A DNA stretch of 64,000 nt from Bradyrhizobium forestalis (GCF_002795245.1 NZ_PGVG01000007.1:124001-188000), one strand, 5' to 3'; shown: positions 17,103 through 26,259, numbered from the stretch's first letter. Notes: generated by a model from the sequence alone, not told the origin. A program made the numbers and translations.

Positions 17103-17998
17103 GCGCGCGCCGCCTTGGGTTCGGCATCGGCAACGACGGCCTTGGGACCTGCGATCGTCTCGTTCTCGACGACGTCGATCGAGGGACGCTCGCTGCTGGA
17201 GATCATCTTGCGGCCGTGCTCGACCGCGATCTGCGGCATGGCGCCGTTCATGAACGCCAGCAGCGTCTGCTTGACGATGATGTAGGGCCGGCACTTCTTC
17301 TCGCGCGTCATCTTGATCTTGATCGCGAAGGGCGAAATGATGCCGTAGGACAGGAAGATGCCGGCGAAGGTGCCGACGAGAGCGGCGCCGATGAAGCCGC
17401 CCAGCAGCTTCGGCGACTGATCGAGCGCGCCCATCGCCTTGATGACGCCAAGCACCGCGGCGACGATGCCGAGGGCCGGCATCGCCTCGGAGACCGTCAC
17501 CAGCGCATGGTAGGGTGCCAGCTTGCCCTTCACGATGGTGTGGATCTCCTCGTCCATCAGCGCTTCGATCTCATGCGTGCGCGCGTTGCCCATGATGATG
17601 AGACGGACATAGTCGCAGATGAACTGGAGCAGCGAGGGGTCGCCGAGCACGCTGGGGAATGCCTTGAAGATCTCGGACGACGAGGGATCGTCGATATGCG
17701 CCTCCACCTCGTTGCGGCCCTTGCCCCGCAGCTCACGCATCAGGGCGTGCAGCGCCCCGAGCAGGTCGAGGTAATAGCGCTGTCCCGGCACCGCGTTGGT
17801 GATGGCCTGCATGCAGGCGACCCCGCTGTCGACGACCGTCTTCCACGGATTGGCCAGGATGAAGGTGCCGACCGCGGTGCCTATGATGATGACGAATTCC
17901 CACGGCTGCATGAGCACGGCCAAGTGCCCGCCCATGGCGGCAAAGCCGCCGAGCAGCGCCGCGACCGTGATGAAAATCCCCACGAAACTGCCCAACAC
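17099..17998 (-). CDS. motA: MotA stator protein
   Basis: Proton-channel subunit of the stator. Membrane segments are near GSFVGIFITVAALLGGFAAM, PWEFVIIIGTAVGTFILAN, MPALGIVAAVLGVIKAMGAL and LLGGFIGAALVGTFAGIFLS, with a large cytoplasmic loop containing the charged MRELRGKGRNEVEAH region. I take the GTG at 17998 (or TTG at 17995), which follows GGAG at 18003-18006. A longer frame from 18151 would add about 51 polar residues and overlap the divergent gene at 18138. The GTG start gives 299 residues, usual for rhizobial MotA. It heads the leftward run; motB and motC are 15 kb downstream. Confidence 0.88.
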   Translation of the reverse strand: MLGSFVGIFITVAALLGGFAAMGGHLAVLMQPWEFVIIIGTAVGTFILANPWKTVVDSGVACMQAITNAVPGQRYYLDLLGALHALMRELRGKGRNEVEAHIDDPSSSEIFKAFPSVLGDPSLLQFICDYVRLIIMGNARTHEIEALMDEEIHTIVKGKLAPYHALVTVSEAMPALGIVAAVLGVIKAMGALDQSPKLLGGFIGAALVGTFAGIFLSYGIISPFAIKIKMTREKKCRPYIIVKQTLLAFMNGAMPQIAVEHGRKMISSSERPSIDVVENETIAGPKAVVADAEPKAARA

Positions 17999-18137
17999 GC
18001 CGCTCCATCGCCGATCCCACTGGGAATACCTAGTCGGCGACGCTTGCGCGAAGCTGGCTTCTTGGTCGCCAGCCCCGCGCAAGCAATTGGCGGCAGCTTG
18101 AAGCGGTGTCGCAACGGCGGCCAGAGGGGCGCGTGTC

Positions 18138-18926
18138 ATGCTATCCACCATCGCGGACTACACCAGGCTGACCAAGGACATGGGCAAGTCGCTGACGCAG
18201 GTTGCACAGCAGCCGGACGTCAGCCGCGAGACCGATTATTTCCTCAGCCATATCGGCAAGGTGAAGACCATCGACGATTTCCTGAAGGACTATCGTCTCT
18301 ATTCCTACGCGATGAAGGCCTATGGCCTCAGCGACATGACCTATGCCAAGGCGTTCATGCGCAAGGTGCTGACCGAGGGGGTTGCGAGCAAGGACGCCTT
18401 CGCCAACAAGCTGACCGACACCCGCTACCGGCAATTCGCAACCGCCTTCAATTTCGCCGCGCTCGGCGACAAGGCGACCCAGACCGCCGCGGCCACGACC
18501 GGCACCGCGACCCAATACGTCACGCAGACGATGGAGGAGAAGGCCGGCGATCAGAACGAAGGCCTGCGTTTGGCGCTGTATTTCACCCGCAAGGCGTCCA
18601 CGGTCACGACCGCCTACCAGATCCTCGCCGACAAGGCGCTGACGCAGGTGGTGCAGACCGCGCTCGGCCTGCCGTCGACGATCAGCTCGGCCGATATCGA
18701 CGCCCAGGCCAAGATGATCGCGGACAAGATCAACCTCACCGACTTCCAGGACCCGGCCAAGGTCACCAAGTTCGTGCAGCGCTTCGCGGCGATGTGGGAT
18801 GCGACCCAGGCCCAGAGCGACAGCTCGACCAATCCCGCGCTGGTCCTGATCGCCGGCGCCGCGACGTCGATCAGCATGGATACCAACATCCTGACGACAC
18901 TTCAGAACATCAAGTTCAACAGGTAA
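18138..18926 (+). CDS. DUF1217 flagellar protein
   Basis: A 262-residue protein of the DUF1217 family, found next to flgF in rhizobial flagellar clusters; its molecular role is unknown to me. The sequence is helical with DYFLSHIGKVKTIDDFLKDY, the family-type YRLYSYAMKAYGLSDMTYAK and KTIQTLLQ-like tail (NILTTLQNIKFNR). GAGGGG lies 8 bases before the ATG. It is the first gene of the rightward run and diverges from motA, leaving about 140 bases for both promoters. Confidence 0.8.
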   Translation: MLSTIADYTRLTKDMGKSLTQVAQQPDVSRETDYFLSHIGKVKTIDDFLKDYRLYSYAMKAYGLSDMTYAKAFMRKVLTEGVASKDAFANKLTDTRYRQFATAFNFAALGDKATQTAAATTGTATQYVTQTMEEKAGDQNEGLRLALYFTRKASTVTTAYQILADKALTQVVQTALGLPSTISSADIDAQAKMIADKINLTDFQDPAKVTKFVQRFAAMWDATQAQSDSSTNPALVLIAGAATSISMDTNILTTLQNIKFNR

Positions 18927-18929
18927 GTC

Positions 18930-19658
18930 ATGCAATCGGCTCTCTATGTGGGATTGTCGGCGCAGGTCGCGCTGGAAAAGCGCCTCCAGACGATCGCCAA
19001 CAACGTCGCCAACGTCAACACGGCGGCGTTCCGCACCGACGTGGTGAAGTTCGAGACCGTGCTGTCCAAGGCGGGCCCGACCCCGGTGGCGTTCTCCTCG
19101 CCCGGCGACAACATCATCTCGCGCGAGATGGGCAACATTACCGAGAGCGGCAACCCGCTCGACGTCGCCGTGGTCGGCCAGGGCTGGATCGCCTTCGCCG
19201 GTCCGAACGGCACGGTCTACACGCGCGACGGCCGCCTCCAGATCGCCCCCAACGGCGATCTTCAGACCGTGAGCGGCTTCCCCGTCGTCGATTCCGGCGG
19301 CGCGCAGATCACGCTCGATCCGAACGGCGGACCGATCTCGATCGCGCGCAGCGGCGCGATCACCCAGGACAACAACGAGATCGGCACCATCGGCCTGTTC
19401 AGCATTCCGGCCGACGCCAATCTCGAACGTTACGGCAATTCCGGCGTGACACCCGACCGGCCTGCGACCGCCATCGCCGATTTCTCCCGGGACGGCTTCA
19501 AGCAAGGCTATGTCGAGGGTTCCGGCGCCAATCCGATGCTCGAATTGACGCGGCTGATCTCGGCCTCGCGCGCCTTCGACGGCACCAACTCGATGATCGA
19601 AGGCACCGAGAGCTCGCTCCAGAACGCGATCCGGACGCTCGGCGAACCCGGCAAGTAG
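18930..19658 (+). CDS. flgF: FlgF proximal rod protein
   Basis: Rod subunit of 242 residues. It has the N-terminal rod motif EKRLQTIANNVANVNTAAFR, the central IAFAGPNGTVYTRDGRLQIA and the C-terminal LTRLISASRAFDGTNSMIEG. It starts three bases after the DUF1217 gene, so the two are almost certainly co-transcribed. Confidence 0.95.
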   Translation: MQSALYVGLSAQVALEKRLQTIANNVANVNTAAFRTDVVKFETVLSKAGPTPVAFSSPGDNIISREMGNITESGNPLDVAVVGQGWIAFAGPNGTVYTRDGRLQIAPNGDLQTVSGFPVVDSGGAQITLDPNGGPISIARSGAITQDNNEIGTIGLFSIPADANLERYGNSGVTPDRPATAIADFSRDGFKQGYVEGSGANPMLELTRLISASRAFDGTNSMIEGTESSLQNAIRTLGEPGK

Positions 19659-19700
19659 ACTGCGCCTCGTGCGCACTAGGATTGAGGTTGGACGGTTTCC

Positions 19701-21026
19701 TTGAACGCTCTTCGGCAACTCGAGTGGGCGCTGCTGGAGCTTCAGCAGAGCACTCCCCTGGCAAGCGTCAGCGGCGCGATCTCCGAGATCGCGCCGACGC
19801 ATTTCCGCGTCTCCGGCCTGTCGCGCTTCGTCAGGCTCGGCGAGCTCATCGGCGTCAATTCGGCCGGCAAGCGCCAGATCGGCGAGGTGGTGCGGATCGA
19901 TAGCGACGGCATCGTTGCCAAGCCGTTCGACCGGCAATTTGCCGGCGGGCTCGGCTCGGTCGCCTACCGGATGCCACCTCTGTCCTTCGCACCCGATCCG
20001 AGCTGGAAGGGCCGCGTCATCAACGCCCTCGGCGCGCCGCTGGACGGACAGGGGCCCCTTACCCAGGGATCCCAGGCGGTCTCGGCGGAGGCGGAAGCGC
20101 CGTCGGCCATGAAGCGCGCCCGCGTGCACAAGCCGCTGCGCACCGGCGTGCGCGTCATCGACTTGTTCGCGCCGATCTGCGCCGGCCAGCGTGTCGGCAT
20201 CTTTGCCGGATCCGGCGTCGGCAAATCGACGCTGCTCGCGATGCTCGCCCGCAGCCAGGGTTTCGACACCGTCGTGCTGGCTCTGGTCGGCGAGCGCGGC
20301 CGCGAGGTGCGCGAGTTCATCGAGGACGTGCTGGGCACCGACCGTCACCGCGCGGTCACCATCGTGTCGACGGGCGACGAAAGCCCGATGATGCGGCGGC
20401 TGGCGCCGAAGACGGCCATGGCGGTCGCCGAATATTTCCGTGACCGCGGCGATTCGGTCTTGCTGATGGTCGATTCGATCACTCGGTTCGCCCATGCCGC
20501 TCGCGAGGTCGCGCTCGCCGCAGGCGAGCCCGCGGTCGCGCGCGGCTACGCGCCGACGGTCTTCACCGATCTGCCGCGCCTGCTGGAGCGCGCCGGGCCC
20601 GGCGAGGAAGGATCCGGCACGATTACCGGCATCTTCTCCGTGCTGGTCGACGGCGACGATCACAACGAGCCGATCGCGGACACGATTCGCAGCACACTCG
20701 ATGGGCACATCGTGCTCTCCAGGCACATCGCCGACCAGGCGCGCTATCCGGCCGTCGACGTTCTGGCCTCGGTCTCCCGCCTCGCCCATAACGTCTGGGA
20801 CCCCGAGGAGCGCGAATTGGTGAGCAAGCTGCGCGCCATGATCGCGAAATACGAGGACACGCGCGACCTTCGCCTGATGGGCGGATATCAGTCGGGGCGT
20901 GATTCGGGCCTCGACCAGGCGGTCGAGATGGTTCCGAGAATCTACAGCGCGATGCGACAAGGTGCTTCGGCCCCGCCGAGCGCCGATCCGTTCCGCGAGC
21001 TCCGGGACATGCTCAAGGGCGAATAG
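19701..21026 (+). CDS. fliI: FliI flagellar export ATPase
   Basis: ATPase that drives unfolding and release of export substrates. Starts at TTG (19701), since no ATG lies nearby in frame. The Walker A motif is AGSGVGKST (about residues 170-178), the Walker B region is DSVLLMVDSITRFAHAAREV, and the family block ERGREVREFIEDVLG is present. It ends in the usual helical C-terminal domain. Length 441 residues matches the family. The expected FliJ stalk gene is not seen immediately downstream. Confidence 0.96.
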   Translation: MNALRQLEWALLELQQSTPLASVSGAISEIAPTHFRVSGLSRFVRLGELIGVNSAGKRQIGEVVRIDSDGIVAKPFDRQFAGGLGSVAYRMPPLSFAPDPSWKGRVINALGAPLDGQGPLTQGSQAVSAEAEAPSAMKRARVHKPLRTGVRVIDLFAPICAGQRVGIFAGSGVGKSTLLAMLARSQGFDTVVLALVGERGREVREFIEDVLGTDRHRAVTIVSTGDESPMMRRLAPKTAMAVAEYFRDRGDSVLLMVDSITRFAHAAREVALAAGEPAVARGYAPTVFTDLPRLLERAGPGEEGSGTITGIFSVLVDGDDHNEPIADTIRSTLDGHIVLSRHIADQARYPAVDVLASVSRLAHNVWDPEERELVSKLRAMIAKYEDTRDLRLMGGYQSGRDSGLDQAVEMVPRIYSAMRQGASAPPSADPFRELRDMLKGE

Positions 21027-21851
21027 CAGGCGGAGAGGGTGAGACGGCGCGAGCGCCGCCTGCCGCCCGCCCTGCTCGTGGTTTTCGACAGCAGATTGCG
21101 CATGTCGCCACGCCTCCAGCGCATGCGGGCGTACATCCGTCACCGATTTCCGTCGTGATTCCCATCCACCGTTCGGGTGAGCGCAATGCGCGGCCGCGGC
21201 GCAAGCGATCGAGCGGACGATTCCGCGGACACGGCAACGACAACCGACGCGTGCAATTCCTGCGAGTTCCCCCGGCGCTTCTCCGGCAGTACGCACAAGT
21301 TGTGGATGACCTGCCGGCAAACATGATCGTCGTGCACAAGCTTCGATCAATTTGCGTCAGCGACGGACAACAACGTGCCGTGCAATCAAACCTTCGTACA
21401 GTAGAGCGCATGCTGCCCGTCAGGCAGCGTATTGCGTTCACCATCATGTGTCCCGAACAGCGAGATTGCCTTGAACGTTACATTCGCTTGCAACGACATC
21501 CAGTCTCCGCGAGGGTCTCTACTTGATTTTGTTGAGAAGCTCATTCATCGTTTCCGTGGAATAGAAGAAACGTCTGCTTGTGACTTGAACTTTGGGGGCT
21601 TCGGTTGAACTACTCCGATCCACCGTCTGCTGGCGACGGCAACCCGGGCTCCCGCGCGACGACGACGCTGTTGGCATGCCATCGGCGACGCAGCCTCTCG
21701 CTCCGGACGATGCGACGCGCCTCGGCCAAGGTTCGGCGCGTTGCGGTCCGTGCCTTTGAACGAGAGTTCGACACGACATGCTGGTCGGACACTCAAGGCG
21801 CAAAGCGGCTTCGGGACGCCGCAGACGAAGTTCCGGGGACGAGGTAGATTC
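21027..21851. other. Gene-poor stretch after fliI
   Basis: About 825 bases with no frame that has convincing coding character. An imperfect hairpin just past the fliI stop (GCAGGCGG 21026-21033 with CCGCCTGC 21056-21063, inner GGCGC/GCGCC) may mark the end of the fliI transcript but lacks a U-run. The remaining sequence presumably contains the promoter of the MarR-type gene at 21852. Confidence 0.5.
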
Positions 21852-22487
21852 ATGCCATTGGCGCGAGAAGCCGTCGAGCTGCTGGTTCAGGCGGCGAGGG
21901 CTTGGTATTTCGAAGGCAATCAGCATGGATTGCGCGATCGGGAGTGGATGGCGCTGCGCTTTCTCGGCCGCGCCAACAGGTTTTCGCGCACCCCGTCCGC
22001 GCTGGCCGGCTTCATCGGCGCCACCCGCGCGACTGCATCGCAGATCGTGAAGACTCTGGAGAGCAAGTCCTTTCTGGTGCGAAAGCCGTCGCATGAGGAC
22101 AAGCGTTCCGTCGTCCTGCACGTCACCGCTCAGGGCGAGAAATGCCTGAATCAGCACGACCCGATCAACCACGTGGTGAATGCGGTCACGGCGCTCGGGA
22201 CCGACGAGTGTGTCAGGCTGCGCGACTCTCTCCGCGAGATCCTCAATCATCTCGACGCGGCCCATCAGCGGCTCGATGCCAGCATCTGCCGGGACTGCAT
22301 GTTTCTCGCGGAGCGCGGCCCGGCTACCTCCAAGGGACGTGGAACCGCCGAATTCATGTGCCGGCTCTATCGTGCTCCGATCTCGCTCGAGGAGACCGAG
22401 CTGCTCTGCACCAGTTTCGAGCGCACGCGTGACCGCCCCAAGATCGAGCAGCATCTCGACCGCGCGCGCGTGGCGAGCCAGGGCTGA
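21852..22487 (+). CDS. MarR-family regulator with C-terminal cysteines
   Basis: Transcription regulator of about 211 residues. Start taken at 21852 (MPLAREAVELLVQ); the upstream in-frame extension to 21741 is compositionally unlike protein. The winged-helix region reads WMALRFLGRANRFSRTPSAL, then FIGATRATASQIVKTLESKS and VRKPSHEDKRSVVLHVTAQG, a MarR pattern. After the dimerisation helix comes an unusual tail with CRDC (near 142-145), a further Cys in FMCRLYRAP and another in ELLCTSF. These four cysteines could bind a metal or sense redox state. Target genes are unknown; it stands alone between the flagellar locus and the repeats. Confidence 0.75.
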   Translation: MPLAREAVELLVQAARAWYFEGNQHGLRDREWMALRFLGRANRFSRTPSALAGFIGATRATASQIVKTLESKSFLVRKPSHEDKRSVVLHVTAQGEKCLNQHDPINHVVNAVTALGTDECVRLRDSLREILNHLDAAHQRLDASICRDCMFLAERGPATSKGRGTAEFMCRLYRAPISLEETELLCTSFERTRDRPKIEQHLDRARVASQG

Positions 22488-22524
22488 GACGCGCGCCGGA
22501 CAAGCTGCAACGCGTGAAGCGTTG

Positions 22525-22660
22525 CGGCGCAGAGCCGGGACCCAGGGCAACACGGCACGGTGCGGATAGATGGGCCCCGGCTCTGCAGCGCACCGTCGAA
22601 GGGACGCTGCGCTGCGTCCGGGGCACGAGAGCGGAGTGAGACGCTCGCTCGCAATGACGG
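22525..22660. repeat. Intergenic palindromic repeat A
   Basis: Contains the inverted pair AGAGCCGGGACCC (22531-22543) and GGGCCCCGGCTCT (22572-22584), then a GCGCTGCGTCCGGGGCACGA-type segment. The pattern matches interspersed palindromic elements I recall from Bradyrhizobium genomes. No coding frame is supported here. Confidence 0.55.
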
Positions 22661-22694
22661 AGTGTGAGGCGACGGCGCGTTCCCCAAGTATCAC

Positions 22695-22817
22695 TGTCAT
22701 TCTCCGCCTTGTGCGCAATCGCGCACTGGGGCGGGGAATCCAGTACGCCGCGGCCTCTCGATTCAATCACAAACATCTCGGAGTACTGGATCGCCCGGTC
22801 AAGCCGGGCGATGACAG
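22695..22817. repeat. Intergenic palindromic repeat B
   Basis: Bounded by CTGTCAT and ATGACAG, with internal CAGTAC / GTACTG arms and a tight hairpin TCGCCCGG-TCAAG-CCGGGCGA (22791-22811). This nested palindrome is typical of a mobile non-coding repeat element common in Bradyrhizobium intergenic DNA. Confidence 0.6.
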
Positions 22818-22854
22818 CGAATGTGTGGCCGCAGACATGCATATTCAGCCTCGC

Positions 22855-23545
22855 GGCTTGTTTCGCCCGAGCTTTGCTTCGTCGCTCCACCCTCTAAGCC
22901 CAAGAGGGCGCAGGGAAGACCGGGTGCGGACCTTGCACCCGCGGTCCGCTGCGCTAGAGCACACGCAGGAAGAACCGCACAGCGGCATACAGGTGTGGCC
23001 ATCACTCGGCCTTCCCTGCGCGATGGTCGGACGGCTTATGCCGTGCTCTCCCGGGAGCCGAGTTCCTTCTGGCCTCCCTCGCCCTCACGAAATTCACCGG
23101 CACCCGCGCCGGTTGACGCAGATGCCGCATCCGCTAGAGCTTGACCGTAGCAACGACGGCCAGGACCACACGGTTTTGCCGTACGCACGGCCCGCCATTT
23201 CGCCGCAGTTTTCCCGACCCTGTCGACAAAGCCAGAAACTTACAAACGAGACGAACCTGACAGCGCCGCTCGTCCGCACGAAGCCTTTGGGCTCACGGAG
23301 AGCAATCCGCCCTGCCCTTGACATCTCGCACACGACGCTGCCGCGTCCACCGCAAGCCCGGCTCGCGACAATGACGACCTCATGATCGCCCCTCAAGAAT
23401 GAGCCGGGATGGGCGACACATACGCCATTTCCGAATTTCGGTAAAGCGGAATATTTTTATGCGAGCGGGTTGACAGAGGGCGACACAGGGCGAGACCTGT
23501 AGCCCCGGATTACGCTTTCGCTCCATGCGGGCTACGGGGCCGGCG
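22855..23545. repeat. Long interspersed non-coding repeat C
   Basis: About 690 bases without a supported gene. It includes CCACCCTCTAAGCCCAAGAG, the inverted arms GAAGACCGGGTGC / GCACCCGCGGTC and GCCTTCCCTGCGCGATGGT. Near 23450-23540 it has AAAGCGGAATATTTTTATGC and GTAGCCCCGGATTACGCTTT with GGGCTACGGGG. I recognise this composite from other Bradyrhizobium intergenic regions. Its function is unknown. Confidence 0.5.
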
Positions 23546-23564
23546 GATATCACGCAGAATGCAC

Positions 23565-23595
23565 AAAAAAACACCCGGCGGTTTCCCGCCGGGTG
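23565..23595 (-). terminator. Intrinsic terminator of porin gene
   Basis: A perfect 10-bp stem CACCCGGCGG / CCGCCGGGTG (23572-23581 with 23586-23595) and a 4-base loop lie 24 bases after the porin stop. A run of seven U follows on the transcribed strand. A strong, classical terminator. Confidence 0.92.
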
Positions 23596-23619
23596 CTGGT
23601 CGAAATGCTTCGACAGGTC

Positions 23620-25164
23620 TTACCAGTTGCGCTGAGCGCGGAGGAGCAGGGTGAACGAGTCCTGATCCTTGAGCTCATACGCTGCGGTCGGCTTGGCAGT
23701 GTTGGCAGCCGGAGTGATGACGGCAGTGCCGGCATACTTCTGATCCAGACGGGTCCAGTTGAAATCCGCCGAGAAGGTCAGATTCTTGACGGGAGTCCAG
23801 CGGGTGATGACACCGACCTGGCCGATATTGAAGTCGGGATTACAGCTGGTAACCCCGGCCACCGCCATGACACCGACGAAGCCGCCGCCGCCGCAGATGG
23901 CGTTCTTGGCCAGCGAACCAAACTGGGCCGCTGCATAAGCACCGTAGAGCGCCGTGTTCCAGTAGGGATCCCAGTTGTGGGTGTAGGCGCCACGGAAGCC
24001 CCACGTCTTGACGCTTTCCTGCGCGCCGCCGGTCACGAACACCGTGTCCGGAGCATTGGCGAAACCGATGCTCTGGTAAGCAAGCGGGTTACCCGTGCTG
24101 CCGTACATCGCGTAGGAGCTGCCCGCCAGGTTCTGGAAGTTGTAGCGGGTCGCACCGTCGGTGTAGACGCCCTGGATGTTGATCACGTCACCCGCACCGG
24201 TCGGGATGTTCTTGATCGACAGAGCGAGCTGAACCGCCCAACCCCACTTGTCGTCGGGGTGGCCAGTGGTCTCGGTCGCGCCGTAGTAGGCAACGTGGTT
24301 GTCATGCGCGGCAACCGACGCCTGGAACAGGCCCCAGGCCTGGTCGACGCGAACCTGAGCAACGAGGTTCGGCGAACGCGAGCCGCCGATGGCGTTGGAG
24401 CCGTACGAACCGCCAGCGATGCCAGCAACCGTGGCGCCCGTCAGGTTCAGATTGCCTGCCTGATAATAGGCAGTCGCGTCTTCCGCCGAGAACGACGCCG
24501 TGATGCCCTGACCAAAGTCAGCGGTGTAGGTGAACTGGTTCACGCCAGTGACCGTGCCGCTGCCGCCGACGAGGCTGTCGATGTTGTTGCCGGGATAGTT
24601 GGTCCAAGGCGCGTCGAACTGCGACACGGCCTTACCCATGGTGAAGCCGGCGAACTGGATGAAGGCGTAGTAGACGCCGAGCGAGCCGCCCGAGGTACCA
24701 CCGTCCGTCGAGTTGATGGTGGTGGTGCCAGCCGTCGTGGCCGTGTAACCAGTCGTGCCCGTAGCGGAGCCCGTGCCGACGTAGCCACCAGTGGTCCAGG
24801 TGAAGACCGCGTCGAAGTAGGTGCGGACGACGCCGTATTCGGTGGCGGTGCGCGTGTCGATGTTGAGATCTTCACGAGCGCGCATCTGGTAGTAGTTGCT
24901 CAGGCGGTTGTGCGCACCGGCGGGAGCGCCGTTCGAGATGCCGTAGTTGCTGTTGGTGTTGAACGCGACTTCAGCGCGCAGATAACCACCCAGCTTGATG
25001 CAGGTGTCGGTGCCCGGGATGTAGTAGAAACCGGCGCCGTACAGCGAGCAGATCTTCACGTATTCGACCGCCTTGGCCTTCACGGGAAGATCGGCTGCGA
25101 ACGCGCCGGAGACGGCCATCAGGCCGGCTGCCGAGCCGAGAAAGAGCGTCTTCGTCAACTTCAT
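23620..25164 (-). CDS. Outer-membrane porin, Omp2-like
   Basis: Trimeric general porin of the alphaproteobacterial type. A signal peptide (MKLTKTLFLGSAAGLMAVSG, cleaved after AFAA) is followed by the porin N-terminus DLPVKAKAVEYVKICSLYGA and YIPGTDTCIKLGGYLRAEVA. Multiple beta strands follow, ending FTLLLRAQRNW with the terminal aromatic needed for outer-membrane insertion. At 514 residues it fits Bradyrhizobium porins. The leader is about 150 bases upstream of an AT-rich tract (25310-25350) that may hold the promoter. Confidence 0.93.
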   Translation of the reverse strand: MKLTKTLFLGSAAGLMAVSGAFAADLPVKAKAVEYVKICSLYGAGFYYIPGTDTCIKLGGYLRAEVAFNTNSNYGISNGAPAGAHNRLSNYYQMRAREDLNIDTRTATEYGVVRTYFDAVFTWTTGGYVGTGSATGTTGYTATTAGTTTINSTDGGTSGGSLGVYYAFIQFAGFTMGKAVSQFDAPWTNYPGNNIDSLVGGSGTVTGVNQFTYTADFGQGITASFSAEDATAYYQAGNLNLTGATVAGIAGGSYGSNAIGGSRSPNLVAQVRVDQAWGLFQASVAAHDNHVAYYGATETTGHPDDKWGWAVQLALSIKNIPTGAGDVINIQGVYTDGATRYNFQNLAGSSYAMYGSTGNPLAYQSIGFANAPDTVFVTGGAQESVKTWGFRGAYTHNWDPYWNTALYGAYAAAQFGSLAKNAICGGGGFVGVMAVAGVTSCNPDFNIGQVGVITRWTPVKNLTFSADFNWTRLDQKYAGTAVITPAANTAKPTAAYELKDQDSFTLLLRAQRNW

Positions 25165-25697
25165 TAGTTAAAACCTCCAGGTCGGTTCAGGGGGCTCGGC
25201 TCCTCGGCGGACGCCGCTTTACCCGCTTTAATTTCCGTTCAATTCAGGTCCGCACTGAAGGTCCGGACTGAAACGACAGTGAGGTGCCCCCCCTCCGTCG
25301 TAGCCTCACATATAGTTTATAAAAACAATGGCCTCAATTTATTGATTTAGTGAATCTAAAGTTCGGCGCGGGATGTTGCCCGAGAGCAACAGGCGATCCG
25401 AACGAGCTGACAAGCAATTGTCATAAAAGAAAAAACCCTCAGGGGGCATCCCGAGGGCTTTCTTGGAGGTCTCACATCGCTGCCTGTTGCAATGGTCAAG
25501 AGCAGCAAACTCTGAGTACGACGAGACGTAATTTAATTAATTGCTTTTTGCAAGTACCAAATGAACCGGCTGTTTCCGCAATGCTGTGTCTGGTGCCGTG
25601 ATCCTTGCGCGATATCCGAGACGTCCTCCCGAGATCCCGGTAAAAGACTGATTCAAGAAACAATAAGAAGACGGTCAAAGCCAAAACGGGGGGCCAC
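25165..25697. other. Porin/MarR intergenic region
   Basis: About 530 bases with no supported gene. It has the porin leader, an AT-rich block (25310-25350), an intrinsic terminator facing left (25436-25457) and a second AT-rich block (about 25527-25550). The terminator has no annotated gene upstream of it on its strand, so a small leftward RNA is possible. Confidence 0.5.
25436..25457 (-). terminator. Orphan leftward intrinsic terminator
   Basis: CCCTC and GAGGG arms (25436-25440, 25453-25457) with inner GGG/CCC pairs form a stem followed on the minus strand by TTTTTT. No minus-strand gene precedes it within 250 bases, so it could end a small RNA starting near the AT-rich block at about 25530-25550. 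Confidence 0.65.
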
Positions 25698-26177
25698 ATG
25701 ATCGAGAAGAGACTCGACAGGGCGATTACGGACTTCATCTGGAACGTCGTCGAAATTCACGCTCAGTTGGAGGACATTCACACCAGCTGGGCCGGACTGC
25801 TGGGCATTACCCAGCCGCAATGGCTGATCCTGATGGCGATCACCGAACTGGACGAGGGGCGCGGCGTCGCCGGCATCGACATCGCCAACAAGCTGAGGGT
25901 CCACCCGGCCTTCGTGACCAACCAGACCAAGACCCTCGAAAAGGGCGGCCTACTGTCGCGGCGACCCGCTGCGGACGATGCCCGCTTCGTCCTGATGTCG
26001 CTCACGACGAAGGCGACGACGGAGATCGAAAAATTGTCGAAGAGAAAGCTTGCCTTGAATTCGACGATGTTCAACGATTTCGACGAGAAGGCGTTGGCGG
26101 AATTGAACGCCTCGCTCGCAACCATCGCCAAGAACGCCCGGCTGGCTGCGCGATTGCTGGCTATCGACGCGTCCTGA
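25698..26177 (+). CDS. MarR-family transcription regulator
   Basis: DNA-binding regulator of 159 residues. The winged helix-turn-helix reads LGITQPQWLILMAITELDEG, then GIDIANKLRVHPAFVTNQTK and LEKGGLLSRRPAADDARFVL (wing), matching the MarR pattern. No ligand can be predicted. It faces away from the porin and is convergent with the hydrolase-like gene at 26260; either neighbour could be a target. Confidence 0.85.
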   Translation: MIEKRLDRAITDFIWNVVEIHAQLEDIHTSWAGLLGITQPQWLILMAITELDEGRGVAGIDIANKLRVHPAFVTNQTKTLEKGGLLSRRPAADDARFVLMSLTTKATTEIEKLSKRKLALNSTMFNDFDEKALAELNASLATIAKNARLAARLLAIDAS

Positions 26178-26259
26178 TCCGCTGATGCCGGGCGTACAAT
26201 GAGCGCCCGAGCCGGCGCTGTGGTCGTCGCGCCAGGTCCTCCGGTGCCCGCAGGCCAAG

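Noticed and set aside
18001..18137. Sigma-54 promoter between motA and DUF1217
   Set aside because: TGGCGACCAAGAAGC has the GG-N10-GC spacing but lacks the TTGC element, so the match is too weak to call.
17999..18151. N-terminal extension of MotA to 18151
   Set aside because: It would overlap the divergent DUF1217 start and adds non-family residues; a start with GGAG exists at 17998.
17216..19903. A plus-strand frame of about 895 codons
   Set aside because: Antisense to motA and then out of frame with the DUF1217 and flgF genes; composition typical of shadow frames.
18141..21350. A very long open frame (over 1000 codons) on the minus strand
   Set aside because: It lies opposite the DUF1217, flgF and fliI genes, is Arg/Ala/Asp/His rich and has no family features; it is the mirror of high-GC coding sequence.
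21155..21526. A 123-codon plus-strand frame after fliI
   Set aside because: No hydrophobic core, no family pattern, and no ribosome-binding site; it does not resemble FliJ.
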